From NCBI GenBank assembly GCA_028023455.1, contig JAQFVV010012982.1:284498-348497 (forward strand): 64,000 nt of DNA, written 5' to 3'. The position numbers were made by a program, and so were the translations under genes. Below, piece after piece: positions 12,172 through 26,100 of this stretch. Each line of letters starts with the position of its first letter. The first letter of the stretch is position 1. The notes below the pieces were generated by a model, which saw only the letters and a list, made by a program, of their open reading frames with translations, searched no databases and was not told the DNA's origin. This DNA comes from Epiperipatus broadwayi. Lineage: Eukaryota; Onychophora; Udeonychophora; Euonychophora; Peripatidae.

Positions 12172-13490
12172 ACTCAGCTGAGTTGGAGTTTAAATTTTCT
12201 TTTGATTTCATATCTCATTATAGCCAAATTTCATAAATTTATCGATTCCAATTGTTGTCATTGTTATTATAATTTTGGTATAGGTGAATTGTTTCTGGTT
12301 TTGATATATTGGAGGTGCCATTATCTGAGTTTGAAACTTTTTCATCCACATAAGAATAAAAATCAATACATTTGTAATAAAATTTTAGATTGTATTATCT
12401 GAAACTCGTGCACATATCCATGCACAGAAACAAGTACATGTGATAGTATTTTATTTTGTTTATTTACTTACCCAATTAATGTAAATTGTCCATGTAGAAC
12501 AATTATATGTAATGTTATTTTATGTTATTTATTGTTTATGTAAAATTATGAATATTGTTAACCAATTACTATTTTCATATTTGTGGAGACTGTTGGTATT
12601 AGTCACATGTGGAGTCAGAAATGCAACATAGTAAATAGATCATAAATAGTAGAGCATATCTTGTCCCTGATGATGATGTATACGAGGTTTACTGGAGCAT
12701 CCAGGGAGTATTTCAAAGTTTCTTCTTAAGTATTTTGTGATGTATAAGATATAATAAAATCCTATTTACCTTCTGAATCACTGTTGCTTTGCTTTGTCAA
12801 TTCTGGATTATATCAAAAAAATTTTACCTCTATTGATATTCATGACATCAATACCTAAATTAATAATAAATTTGCTAGCCCATGGAACAATTAAACCTAT
12901 TTTCTAAAATTATAACAGATGCCTTATCTACCCCTAAGAGTTCCTTTGCTATTGATTTAATTTAATGTTTGGGTTAATAAAGAAATAACTTAAAATTCAT
13001 ATTATCTTTCATTGCAAATTATTTCTCTATATATCATTTCTGTACTTTGATCCTGAAAACATGATGAGCTACAGTTTATGATATTATGGAGCAGTTTATA
13101 ATTATTACATCTTGTTTAATGACCCATATTCACCACCTAATGATTAACAGTTTCATAGATTATACCATCTTGTCTATGGTCTGCCATTGGGTCTTAAACA
13201 AATAAAAAGTGGAAATTAAGGTCATAGTGTCATTTTAAGAAATAGTCATCAAAAGAATAATTATAAATCATAAATTGAGCTTTAAGAATGCCATTTGAAA
13301 TCCAATAATTAAGAAGAATTATAGTTAATTAAAAGAATAAATACAGTTTAGTTAGGAAAATTGATGTATCTTCAATTATTGCTGCAATTAGCCTTCACGG
13401 TGTAGCCTGGCCTCGACCAGATTGTATGGTAATAGCTGTATATTGTATTATTAATTTAGACTGTTATAATCTGGGGTAAGGACTTTTCAG
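12172..13490 (+). repeat. Direct repeat B, probable 3' LTR
   Basis: This is the partner of 5937-7168. It carries an extra segment of about 60 bp near its left end (around 12190-12250) and several small insertions near 13430. The divergence between the two is much greater than between the LTRs of the element at 35307-43472, so this element is older. An open frame at 12091-12402 lies across the left end and is not a gene. Confidence 0.55.
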
Positions 13491-14499
13491 TTACAATATA
13501 TATTGAAGAGGTCAGATCTAAGTTCGATCCAAGCTTCATGAGATCCCACCTTTAACCTAATTCAAACCCTGTCACTAACAGTGAATATTTCCAAATGTAA
13601 TGGGGCTTTATACTATTTTCAATACATGCTAGTTTAATTTAAAACAGATTATTAGTTAAGTATTTATTAAAGCTAATTATTTTATGTTTAAACTTGCTAA
13701 TATTATTAATTACCTCATGATAAAATATTCATGAAAATACATATATATTGTAATTGTGTGGATTGTACATATATATTTAGAAATAGTTAAATATGTATAT
13801 TCATTATAAAGTTTTATCACATTGGAATGTTTTATTTCATACCTTACTATTTTGTTCAAATTTATATGATTAAAAGCTACATTCTTTCAGATCATCCTTT
13901 CCCAAAGACAGTAGGGAATTTTTTATTAATTAATTAAAATCATAATTTAAAACTGTAAGGATGGTTTTTAATTAAAATCATTTGTTCAGATTTTACAAAT
14001 TTATTTTCTAAATAGAAAATGAATTCAAAGTTAATGGATTTGAAAGTCTTATTGGAGGAATAGATCGGAAATCAATTAAAGAAAATTTTAATTTGTAATA
14101 ATGTAAAAGCTTTAGCCTTAAAGCATCAGAATCAGAATGGGTAGGAAACCATAGGAAAAGTATAAATAGCCTGGAAAGGTTTTTATAAAAAAAGCCAGTA
14201 CTGTTTTAAAAAGAATTGCCACCAGAAACTACGTCAGTTTACATCATGATTTTTAATATCATTTTCAGCATGGTACATGGCTAACTTTGGGGATCTGATT
14301 GCTGAACCCTGACGTTCCCTTCAAATATTCAAAATATAACTGCTAAATAGAATTTTCCAATACCAATCAGAAAAAAATTAATCCCATGAAGTTTAAATAA
14401 ATAATCAATCAAACAAGATTGAAATAAACAACTATTAATAATTATATTTAAATATTTATCAAACTGGCTTTCATCTCCATTGAGACCTTCTCAAGATAT
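13491..14499. other. A+T-rich non-coding stretch
   Basis: No gene or element was recognised. Some AT-rich short repeats occur around 13740-13800. Confidence 0.4.
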
Positions 14500-15993
14500 T
14501 ATATTATCATCATCATCATCATTATCAACCATTATCAATCCACTGCAGGATGAAGGTCTCTCCAAGTTTAATCCATCTTCTCTGATCTTTAGCTTCTCTT
14601 CTCCACATCACCCCTGCACACTTTCTTATTTCATCCATCCATCTCACATGTGGTCTCTTTCTGGGTCTTTTACAATCTCTTGAAATCCAGTTTAAAATTT
14701 CAATTGTCCATCTATTATCATCTCTTCTAACAATATGTCCAGCCCAACTCCACTTCAATCTTTTAATTTTTTCAATGAGGTCAATAACACCTGTTTTTCT
14801 CTTACCCATACATTGCATTTATGATCTCTTCTTGTTATTCCCAACATACATCTCTCCATACTTCTTTGAGTGGTATGAAGTCTCTGAATTGCTCTTCTAT
14901 TAAGTGTCCAAGTCTCAGATCCATAAGTAAGAACTGGTAAAACACATTTGTTAAAAACTTTCCTTTTCAAACACATAGGAATATTTCCTTTTAGTATCAA
15001 GTTATTCCTACCAAAAGCAATCCAACCAAGTTTAATTCTATGATTAATTTCCTCCATTATGTTTCCATCTGTATTAATAATCTGACCAAGGTATATGTAA
15101 CTGTTAACTTCTTCTAATTCATCATAATCAATCTTTATTTTCATATTTTGAGCAAATTGATTAAACATTACTTTAGTCTTTTTAACATTTATCTTTAGTC
15201 CTACTTTCCTACTTTCATCTGATAATTCCTGCAACATTTCCTGCAGATCTGAAGCATTATTTGCAAAAACAACTACATCATCTGCGAAATCTAAATGACT
15301 TAAATAATCACCATTTACTTTCACTCCTTTAGTTTCCCATTTTAATCCACAAAATACTTCATGCAGCACTGCTGTAAAAAGTTTTGGAGATATGGAGTCA
15401 CTTTGTCTTACACCTTTCTCAATGTTAACTTTCCCAGTGTCATTATGTAAGCTAATTGTTGCTGTTGCATTTTTATAAATATTCTTTAAAATATGACAAT
15501 ATCCTGAATCTATACCTTGATGATCTAATGCTTTAATCACTGATGAAATGTTTATAGAATCAAATGCCTTTTCATAATCTACAAATCCTAAGCATAATGG
15601 CAACTCATATTCATTTGTCCTTTCTATAACTTCTCTCAATACCTGGATATGATCTACTGTACTAAAACCACTTTTAAATCCAGCTTGTTCTCTTGGTTGG
15701 TCCAATGTTCTCTGTAGACAAGTAGTAATTATCTTGGTAAAAATTTTATATAAAACTGATAACAGACTGATAGGTCTGTAATTTCTAATATCTTCTTTAT
15801 CACCTTTTTTAAATATTAATATTATTACTGCATTCTTCCAATCATCCGGTACATCTTTATCATTTAGACATTTGGTATATAACTTTGCTAAAAAATTTTC
15901 TATTTCTTCGCCTGCTTCTTTTAATATATCAATTATAATTCCATCATTACCGGGAGCCTTTCCTTTCTTCATACATTTAATTATATTATACAA
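14500..15993 (-). pseudogene. RTE-type non-LTR reverse transcriptase, 5'-truncated
   Basis: A 412-codon frame (15993 to 14755) starts within the reverse transcriptase: KKGKAPGND at residues 9-17, NYRPISLL at 71-78, the first catalytic Asp in FVDYEKAFDS at 137-146, GVRQSDSISP at 194-203, and the catalytic pair FADD at 236-239. FADD in place of YADD is usual in RTE/BovB-like elements. A frameshift near 14800, after WVREK, moves the C-terminal part to another frame (GVIDLIEKIKRLKWSWAGH onward) that ends at 14525. A short ATG-type repeat follows (about 14504-14524), like the simple-repeat tails of RTE elements. The N-terminal endonuclease domain is absent, which is typical of 5' truncation at insertion. 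The start Met is only the first in the surviving frame. It acts, when intact, in target-primed reverse transcription in the nucleus; this copy is inactive. Confidence 0.9.
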
Positions 15994-16382
15994 TTCACAT
16001 TAACAAATAATATTCACTCCATCTACTGGACATTATTTACATTATATTTCTTTTTTTTAAAACATGTCCATATATTATAAATAAATAAACTTAACATATT
16101 ATACATCTAAAAAATTTAACAATATCCCCCCCCCCCCAAAAAAAAATAATAATAATAATAATTAAATATATATTTTACATCTTTTAAAAAATAAAAAATA
16201 AAAATAAATAATAAATTGGTATTTACATATGTACAACCATTTCCTACACTTTCCAATTGTTTAATAAAGCCCATTTCCCACCTAATTTAGCTGGAACTTT
16301 TACCATATTTACACATTTGTCTAAGTTTTTTTGAATATATAATGTTTCATAATATATTCTCTTATGGTAATTCTTAACATAT

Positions 16383-16760
16383 TTAATAACACATATTTTC
16401 CTCACACTTCATTTTATGCCCTGTATCCAAATAATGCAAATATGGCCCTGATCTCATGTCTTTTTTATTAATTGCTCGATCATGTTCCTTACCTCTCTCA
16501 CTTGCCATTCTCCCTGTCTGTCCTATATATATTTTATTGCATTTTCCACAGATAATTTTATATACCAGCCCCATCATACTACTAACATCATTTAACTCTT
16601 TTGCATTATGTAACCATTTACCCAAGGACTTATTATTTTTCCAAGCTATTTTTTATGAAGTTTACATGAATTAAATGCATGCCTAAGTTGTCTTCTAAAC
16701 CCAACCGGACTCTGTTATATGAATTAATGAACAAGCCATGGAAAGACTGGTAATGCTTTT
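16383..16760 (-). pseudogene. Penelope-like element GIY-YIG endonuclease fragment
   Basis: The open part (16625-16383, 80 residues) shows the GIY-YIG nuclease signature of PLE proteins: VYKI at residues 21-24 and YIGQTGR at 33-39, with the catalytic Arg at 39 and EH at 47-48. Cys26 and Cys29 sit between the two halves of the motif, as in the zinc-binding linker of PLE nucleases. Upstream, to about 16760, a different frame with stops reads like the linker that precedes the nuclease in PLEs (LPVFPWL, GFRRQL). The reverse transcriptase that should lie further upstream was not seen, and the nuclease is cut off after residue 80. It lies on the same strand as the RTE copy, separated by about 390 bp of A+T-rich DNA with a run of 12 C (16126-16137). 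Confidence 0.8.
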
Positions 16761-19639
16761 ATTTTATGAACTGCAACCTTCTGGTCTGTTTATGAACTCT
16801 ATCAAATCATAATTTATGTTAACTACTGTTTAAATTTCTCTATTCATTATATAATGTATTAAATTTTGTATAGTAATTCTCTATTCTATTATCTCTGGTC
16901 TTAAAATTAATATCTTGTTCATTTTCTTTCTCCTAATGATGGTTCGTCTTAATTAATTTTAATTATATTTATTTGAATAATTATTAATGTCTTTTACTTT
17001 CGATAATATGCCAATAATACTTTCAACTCGATAATAATCTCTTTCGTTTAAACTTACCTTAAGAACATAATATTGCATTAAATTTTATAGCTTAATTATT
17101 GCCCATTAGTAACTAAATTAATACAATTCTATTAATTATTGAGTTGAATGATTTATTTGTTTCATATTTTTACCAATGGCTGATAATGATTATTAGCTCA
17201 GTTTATAACCTATGCTCCCAGCTATTTTAAATAAGTTACACAAACTTATTTACATATATTGATAACATTTATTAATATTTTACTAAAGGTTGATACTGAA
17301 AAATAAAATAAATATATTCTAATTTAAATCTTGTATTTTATATTAATATTCAGGGAGGGCAGATATGAAGGGTATTACTTTTATAATTATATAAGTGCAT
17401 TTAAGCATTTTTGCTCAGAATAAGTTTGATTTTAATTTGATATGATCAGGTCATTACGTTAAGCATTTATCATATAATTTGGGCTTTATTAATTAAAATA
17501 TGATGATCATTGTATCAACACCATTCTGAATGTTGCTAATGCAAGCCATCCTCTTGCTTTGTAGGTTTGTCATATTGGTGATATTATTGTTAGTTTAAAA
17601 ATATAGGAAGAAATCACTTTCTCTCTCATTCATCGCTATATTGGAACACCAAAGGTTTTTCGGCTGTATCCCGACCTGGCTTTCCCCATGTTCCACAGAT
17701 CATATGTAGGGCAGAAAAGACTTGTTGAATACAAGCTGCCCTTTTACTTCTTGAATCACCGACAAACCATTTTACTTCATATTTGTTTTGCTGCTCATAA
17801 GGCACTAGTACCATTTATTTCTTATTTTAAATAAAGGCCTGCTCTCTCACTTTGTAAATCATAATGAATTGATTTTATTAAAATCAAACAAATTTATATT
17901 TATCAATAGTTTAAATAATTTTTCTTTATTAAGGGTTGAAGTTATACCCTACATATTTATCATGCTGTTCATGAATTGATTTACAGATGTGTGGAAAATA
18001 ACTCTCACATATTTCTTTTATAAAATTAAAATTATATTTTCTTTTCCAAATAAAACACCAGATAATGAAGTGTATGTAATTTGTTCAGCACAAACATGAT
18101 AAATACCTTTATTTACCTGTGTTTACTTTGTCGGGGCAAAGATATATATCTATATTTCTTGAATACTTGCATCTTAATTATTGGAATTTGAGCATGACTG
18201 CCATTATTTATTGTATGTTGTAATTCATGATCCAAAGACTAGAGATAATTTATAATGTTTATCATAAATATTTGAACAAATAGCTGCTCATTATTAAATA
18301 TTTTATATAACATACTTGGTTTGACTTTCTTTTTTATTAATTATTTTTAAATATTCACACTCACTGTCTGTATTGACAACCCAAATATACATATATGATT
18401 TTTTTTTAAAATATCTGTAGTCATTTTGTTGTACATTAGTTAAGTCAGAAAAGGCATCTCAGAAATCATCATATCCATTGAGCTAGTTCCTTGGCGCATA
18501 GTCACGTGCTGTCAATATGTGTTATCCATTAGGTTTGATCTGAGCTCATGAATTGGGGTTGTATTCAGTTTGGTCTTTGATATAATTCTTTGGTTTGAAT
18601 TGGGTTCAAATCCAACTTTGGGTTTTAGGACGTTGACCGGTATATTGACTTTTTTTTTAAAAAAATTATGTTGGTTTGAAATTTTTTATAAGGTTTTATT
18701 AAAAAACCTACTACTTTGTCTATCATAACAGATGTTAATTTGAAGCTTTGATAAAATATTCACATCAATGGTTAAAATACTTTGAAAAATTATTAACTGT
18801 TTAAGAGCTTTAGGTATTATTGTAAAAATGTTTTTCCAGTGAACTGTTTTAATTTTGCAACACTAGTTATAATATCAATTTAAATAGTACATTGCAAAAT
18901 AAATTTTTAGCTTCTTAGGTGGCATTCCTGGTGGCAGTTTTTGTAATCATTCAAAATTTGATTTTAATATTAAAGCTTTATTCTATACTGAAATTAAACA
19001 AATAGAACTTGATTTGTTAGAAATATAAGTTTATAAATAAAAACATATCTCACAACTTTGCAAATATTGAAAAAAGTAATAATAGAAAATGAAGACATAA
19101 TGAGAACAATGAGGTTTTTTTCTCAATAGACAGTAAAACTACAATTTATTTTTAAAATAAGAATGGAGGCCTGGTAAATCCATAAAATTTGATTTTACAA
19201 TTTACAATTGGATTTATAATTTTTAGAATATCTCAAAAGTCCCTACTATAGTCTCAGGAAAGATGTGGGCATTGTGCCAGTTATATTTTTCTTATTTATA
19301 GTATGCTAAAAGTTGTTAATTTCTATTTTTTAAAATAAAACATGTACATATAAATTAAAAGTGTAATCATGTATAGTTGTATAAAAATAATTATGAATCT
19401 CTAATAAATTATATAATAAATCAACCTTTTTGTTATTCCAAAAATTATCTCAAATTAATCTCGAAAATGATCTTTTAACTTGGAAAGAAAGAATTAAAGC
19501 TATAAAGCATGTAAAAGCTGGAATACATTATTTTGAAGTCATTAAATATTAGATATTTTCAGATCTTTTTTTGAATCAAAGAATTAGCACTTGTTAGTTC
19601 ACAGTTTAGTTCGTTTAAAAAATAGTGAAATATTACTAT
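16761..19639. other. A+T-rich stretch with few readable features
   Basis: Apart from the small coding-like patch at 17626-17814, nothing supports a gene. The segment at about 18480-18660 shares short blocks with about 24040-24270 (a GATCTGRG block, a TTCRAAT-type block, GACCGGTA), so both may be remnants of one dispersed repeat. Confidence 0.4.
17626..17814 (-). CDS. Coding-like patch, unknown protein fragment
   Basis: A 62-codon frame has a visibly higher G+C content and a more protein-like composition than the surrounding DNA, including KWFVGDSRSKRAACIQQ and HMICGTWGKPG. It resembles no family I can name. It could be an exon end of a host gene, since it stops with TGA after QYSDE, or a fragment of a transposon protein. 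An AG dinucleotide just inside its left border on the coding strand could be a splice acceptor, but no good pyrimidine tract precedes it. Confidence 0.2.
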   Translation of the reverse strand: MVLVPYEQQNKYEVKWFVGDSRSKRAACIQQVFSALHMICGTWGKPGRDTAEKPLVFQYSDE

Positions 19640-20100
19640 ACATAGAGGACCCCAAAATAACCAGAATTTTTTAATAAAAAATTATAAATTTATTTTTGGG
19701 TGTTACAAATTGAATTGCTTTAAAAAGTATACTCTATTTAATGCAATACACTAGTCTAAACTTCTCATTTTTTGAAGTAATTCAGAAGCACTTTCAAAGT
19801 GATGTGTTTTAATACTTCTGTCTCACACACACACACACAGTTCTAACTCCACAAAAAAGCGGGACATTTTCCCGTTTGACTGATTAAAAAAAGATTATAT
19901 GAAGTGATATCAAATAAATGTAGCTGATAGATAAGCTGGCTCATTCTGAATTAATTTAAAAGTGTTTCACACTCAAGGCTTTGAGAGATGACCCTGTTGG
20001 GGTGGAGTTTGCATTTTTTTGCACAAAATTGTATGTTTACATTTTACTACATCACATAAATGTTTCAGAACTGACAAATAAAATGTCTGATCATTCTGAA
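19640..20100 (-). pseudogene. Mariner-like transposase relic, C-terminal part
   Basis: Read on the minus strand from about 20085, a frame gives YLSVLKHLCDVVKCKHTILC and then a stretch that ends in SVKHF. This follows the pattern of the mariner catalytic region, where a Y..VL..L.DAV..KRP block precedes the HHDNAPAHTA motif. The catalytic DN itself is not preserved. Further frames to about 19650 look like the decayed C-terminus and 3' end. Stops and frameshifts are frequent, and a (CA)n run at 19827-19840 interrupts it. The assignment rests on the order of weak motifs and is moderate. Confidence 0.4.
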
Positions 20101-23100
20101 TTAAATCTGAGAGAAAAATACCATTTGTGTCAAAAAAAGTATCAGAGTTAATTCAACATTTCAGTCATTATAAATAAAATTGACAAAAGTGCACTTTACA
20201 ATACAATGTGTTACATGGTTTCATGATTTCACATGATTGTGTCATTTGGAAGATTGATTTTCAGGATGGTTCCTACAGGATGTATGTACCAGGAAAAGTA
20301 TATACTACATCAGGCACGCATACCAGAGAATGATTCCAATTATTTTTGAGTTTTCCTTTGTAGATAGTTGTAGAAGCCCAATGTTAACCAATCATTAAAC
20401 AGTGGCATTACTAAATGAATATCTTCATCTCAATTAATGAATAATGAAATACAATTGAAAATATGGCATTTAAATTTCCTTTTTTACATTTCAGTGAAAA
20501 AGTCTCACATCCATTTAGTTTTTCCATATACTATCTATAATATGTAGTCATCACAAAAAGAATGTATATGTATTGATAAACTGAGATCTGCTTGAATGAA
20601 ACTAAACTGATGTACAATGGTGTCTGAATATTCAATTATTAATAATAATTATCATTTTTGTGTATAACTCAATATTGCTTTTACTTTTATTATAGTAAGA
20701 ATTTCAAAAATTCAAAAAATGAAAATCAGCCTATTAAAAAGTTGATGTGCTACTAAATAACACGATTTTATTTTGGCTATACAAAAATAGCATTATATTT
20801 TTATAATTTCCTACTTAAAATTTTATTAAAAAATCCACAATATGGAAACAATACCTATGAGTAACATAACTTATTGACAAGTGTCTAATATATAACAGAA
20901 GTTAACATGTGATTCAACTTTTAGATAAATCCTTGGCTCATCTGTCATAGAAGTATGATATCTACACCACTGGTTACTATTATATATATATTTAATTTTT
21001 ACAGACAAATCATTCACATCCATCTAATTAACCTAACTAATAATCAAATACTCATTTGAATAACTAGGTAAGTCAATTTTGATTCTTCTATCTGACAAAA
21101 AATTCTAGGCATTCTTTCTTGCACAGAAACAAATTTTCAACTTTTACCTGCACTAAATTCAAATCTTATGTTATATATAGAAGTATTAACTAAAGTGTTA
21201 TAAACATTTTCACTACCTCTTGGCTTACATTAAGTTATAATTTGGCAATTTAATCTAAGTGCCATTATTCAACTCTAATGTGCAAGCATTATTGTTGGAT
21301 ACCAGTGCTATACAAACTCTCAGTCATGTTTCTACTTATTAGACTTCATTACTAGTAGGCAGTGCAATGCGCATGTATGTTGGGCAGCCATCTTTTATTC
21401 CATTTACGTTATCAAGATAATGGCTTAAAAATTTCGAACACCAATTTATACACATATGTAATTATGTATAAAATACGTACACCAACAAAAAGCCAAAAAA
21501 TTAGACTGATACAATTATATCATGTTAAAGTTAAATAAAAAGTGTTAAAATTATAATTGACAACGAGCAGTTTTTGGAATTGCATTAACCAAAACGTTGA
21601 TCTTATATATATTTAAATATTAATCTCCATACTTAATAAAGTAGTGCAAATATAAGAGATAATTTTTTTAAATTCAATAAAGTTGTTTTATAATAGGCTT
21701 AAAAATTAATATATATATATATATCATAATACAATATGAGAAATGTTATTGCTTTATGCATTTTTAGTGCAGTGTCACGTGATCAAGTCACACTGATTCC
21801 CAATCGACTAACCATTCAATTATTATTATTTTATTTTTTTTATCAAAGTTATTCATAAGTATAGATTTATTAACTTTCCTTTCTAGATTTTTATTTCAAT
21901 TTTCTACATTTCCAATTCACTTTATTTAAAAAAAAAGGACTTCATCATATTTTCTTAGAACATTGTAAATCAAACCTGCCATTTGAAAAAGTGTCAAAAG
22001 GTCTTCCTAAAATAAAAGCATTAAAAAGCTTTTGCAAAGAATTTCTTGGTCAGATTTGTATAAACCAACCTGGGATTTCTCTTTTAGGAAAAGCTCAGAA
22101 ATATATTTGGTTTTAAAAAATTAGAAACAATTTATTGTGAAATATTAAAATGTAATATTAAACGATATGTATAACTATCAGTTTTCATAGCAATATCTAT
22201 ATTTCACCTATTTTTTTAAACTTACTTTTATCCCACTTTCTTTTGTTTATATATAAATAATAAGCGTATAAATAAATTTTACCTGAGTTACAGATTACAT
22301 AAGATTGACTGCTTATTAAATTAATTAAAATTAAAGATCCTTTTATATAATCCAAACAAATTTTAAAATTATTTATATAACCCAAATTTTTTTTATATAC
22401 ATAAAGGTATATAGAAGGAATTCACATACATAAAGTGTTGTGTTATACTATAGTATGTGTATTTATAATAGAATATATATATATACAACGAATATACAAA
22501 TGTTCAAACAGTGTTAACAAATTAAGCAAGTCTAGTTAGAAGTCTAGCTAATGTTTGGAAAGTAGACTCTGATATTCTCAGCCTATGGATGGCTTGTCTT
22601 GTGTGCCACTTTGTGATGACAATATCTAGCAATTTTCTGCTTTACTGTCGAGTATGCTTCACTGCATTTACAATATTGTAAACAACCTATGAACTGCCAT
22701 TTAATGTCTGATGTTGTCTAAACATCTGAAAGTTATCGCTTTTCTCTCTTAGATAGACCTCCGTATACAATGATAGTCCCATCCTTACTGGAAACGATTG
22801 GATTCAATGAACTAGATTTCCAATTGGCCATTTATTTACTTTTATTGTTATTCCATTGTTCGGACTTATTGTAACGAATTAATCATTAATAGTGTTGTAG
22901 TAATGACAAATTCATTATTTGAGGGTAAGCTTCTGCTCAAATAGAATGAGTTCACAACATAAAGATAATTATCCTACAAAAATTAATTATATGCAAATTA
23001 CATGAGGACACATTAGATTTACAATAAAAAAAGTAAATTATACTGTGTATGAAAACATAATTATAATAGAAATAAAATAATCAAATGGATGTATTGCTTT

Positions 23101-26100
23101 GGAGTTCATAAAAAATAAAAAGTACTAAAAGGGCCTCTTTGCGTTGGTTATCCCGCAAAAGTCTGGGCCATGCCATGCCTATCTAGTTTTCTCTAAGCAC
23201 TACCCAAGAAGGTGTGAGATTTCTTTTTTCATCCAGAAGCACGATCTTTTCTCTTAGTTATTTTAGTTATTTTAGGCTACATGTCAGCACCGCAAACTTC
23301 TTCGTATGGTTATTTCTTTTGCTTCATGACCCAGTCTTAATGCTCTAATATTAAAATAATGCTTTGCTTAAAATATATATAAATGCCAACTATTATTTTA
23401 TTAATTACCAATTTATTTCAGTCTTATCAGTTCCACCATTTCGATGATTAATCATATCTATTTAGGAGTATCTCATATGCCTTGGGGAAAATAAAGCGTT
23501 CATCTTACCATTGTTTAAATGTTTTTTCAATAATATTTTTGTCATAGTTCAAATATAATTTTTCAACTGTCTTTTGTTTATCTTCATGACCTCGGTAGTG
23601 TGAAAATAGCTAGGTCATATGTATAATGAATTTTGGACTGCTCCTAGAAAAATATGTTAGTCACAATAGGTCAGAATCAGTAAATCAGAAGCGTTAATAG
23701 CAATATTATGTAATTCCCTTTATGGAACTGATTTGTATATTATTATGACCCACCCAAGATGTGAGTTACTTGTAATATATTATTTAGCTAAGAAAGAGCA
23801 TATGAAAACTAATAGCGAGAATGACACTATGTAACCGCTTGCTCATTCACGCACACACTAATGTCTATAATTTATTTATAAATGTATAATAATTTGTCAG
23901 TATATTAAAATATATTTTATTGTTTTAACTTATCTGAGTAGTTCGAATTCCTTCTTTTCTCCACTTCCAAATGTACAGCCTAGTTGATATGATATGTATA
24001 AAGCTTAGTCATAGTCAATAGATGTCTTATTGTCTTCTCCGCTCTCTAGTTGGCGGATTTTAAATTAATTCTCATGTGCCATCACTATTATGTTATTCAT
24101 TAGATGTTAGATCTGGGGCTTAGAGAGTGGATTCGAATTCAGGTTGGTCCCTGACCTAAATCTTGGGCTTGACTGGGTTTGAAGTACATTTTGTGAGTTC
24201 CAGCTCATGTTAGATGGATAAACATATTTTGACCGGTACAGTTACCAAGTCGAAACATCAGTTTTTTTTAAAATATTTTAACATGGATGAACCCTGAAAA
24301 TATGTCTTTTATATATGGAACCCATGTGAAATCTTCATATCAACATATATATATACTGAGACAGTTATATGTCTCATGGCATACAACAACATAGCAATAA
24401 GTGTGCTTGTATATATATAAATTTGAAAGGAAAAATCGAAATAAACACAGATAAAAAATATTATAGATATTTTCTATATTACACTGGAATAAAAGTTAAA
24501 CATTAAACAATTTTGAATTTTAAATGATTTTATTATAAATTAAACATTTAAATGTCTTATTAATATTTTATTAATTCACATTTTGAAATTAAAAAACAAG
24601 CATGTTTTTATGTTTCAATAGATATACTAGTAATTATAAAATTCCACTGTTTATTTTAATTAAAAGAAATGTTTTAATTAAATCTTGTATCACATATTGT
24701 GGATAACAATCCAACAAAGTTTTCAAAAAAATTAAAGTGAATTGAAATAATCCTATCTTTAATTACTGTATTTTCTCCCACACTGTCTATAAAAGATTGG
24801 GAAAAATGTTAGAGGAGAGTTTTTAAGATTTTTACAGATTATGACAGTTACCATGAAATTATAACTGAAAGCAAGAGACTGCATATCCAGTTTCTTCCTA
24901 CTAGTTCACCGCAGTCAAGTTTAGATTCACATAGAAGTAAAGAACCTGCATTCTGTGTTCTCCATAGCCCCATATATGTGTATTATAGACGTAGTACAGA
25001 GACTGAAGAGATCTGCAGGACAATAGTTACCTGGATTATATCTTTGATGAAAATGGCAATAAACCAGTTCACTGTTTAAGGGGAAGCAGCTTACCCAGAG
25101 AGACTGTCAGCTTGCTGTAAAATTAGTTATACATAAGCTGTTTTATCATGCCACTGTTGAATTACTTTAAATAATTTCTTTAGTAAAATTGACATTTAAA
25201 ATCTATAATTTAGATGTAAACAAGTAAATAATTTTTGCTGAATTAAAAATCTAAAAACAAATGATTGATTCATAGACAATTTTATTTAGAAATAAGAAAG
25301 TAAACTTCAAAAATCTTTTTAGATTAGGAAACAAAAAAACTTTCTGGTGCATTTTTTTAAAGAAACATTTATGATTAATCAAGTATAACCTGTCAAAAAT
25401 GTGATATTCCTTTTTAAAAAAAAAAAAAATTTTATGAAGGCCTGTCAAAGAATTCATATTACTTTTTTTTTTTAAAAAAGGGAAAAAATAAAAACTTTTT
25501 TTGTTTACCATTATGTAATGAATGAATTAATAACTGATCTATATTATTTTTTATATATCCACATATATGTGTGAATTTTATGTATACTTTCAACATGTAA
25601 TTAATTGAGGAAAATACATTTTTAATAATTTTATTGTTTTGACAAATTAAAATATAGAATATAAATGTCAGTGTACACACACATTTTCATGGGTACCCAC
25701 ATATATATGTGAAGATAGTCATTATTTATGTATCAGTAAAATGTGATAACTTATTTTTTTATTATAGATTTATGACAATTCAAATATGTTCATAAATTAT
25801 ATGTCTTTTCTGTGTACTTATATAGATGTGTGTTAGATAGACACTACATGTTCAAATAAATTATATTTAATTGATTATTATATGACAATTTAAGTGTGTT
25901 CATAAATTATTATACACATATCTGTATGATTATATATAATGCAATCCATATAAACCTATTGAAACGTATATGTAAATTATGATGTGATAATGGTTTTCTT
26001 TTGGTATTAATCAAAATCATAAGGTTTAATTTATATGTATGGCATACTCAGCAGACATTCATTTCATTTTAATTGTTATTAATAAATTGATATTTCATTG

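Noticed and set aside
12091-12402. 103-codon plus-strand open frame
   Set aside because: It lies across the start of direct repeat B, and the corresponding part of repeat A is not open in the same way.
18605-18615. GGTTCAAATCC, a perfect B-box sequence
   Set aside because: No A box about 30-60 bp upstream and no tRNA-like arms; not reported as a SINE.
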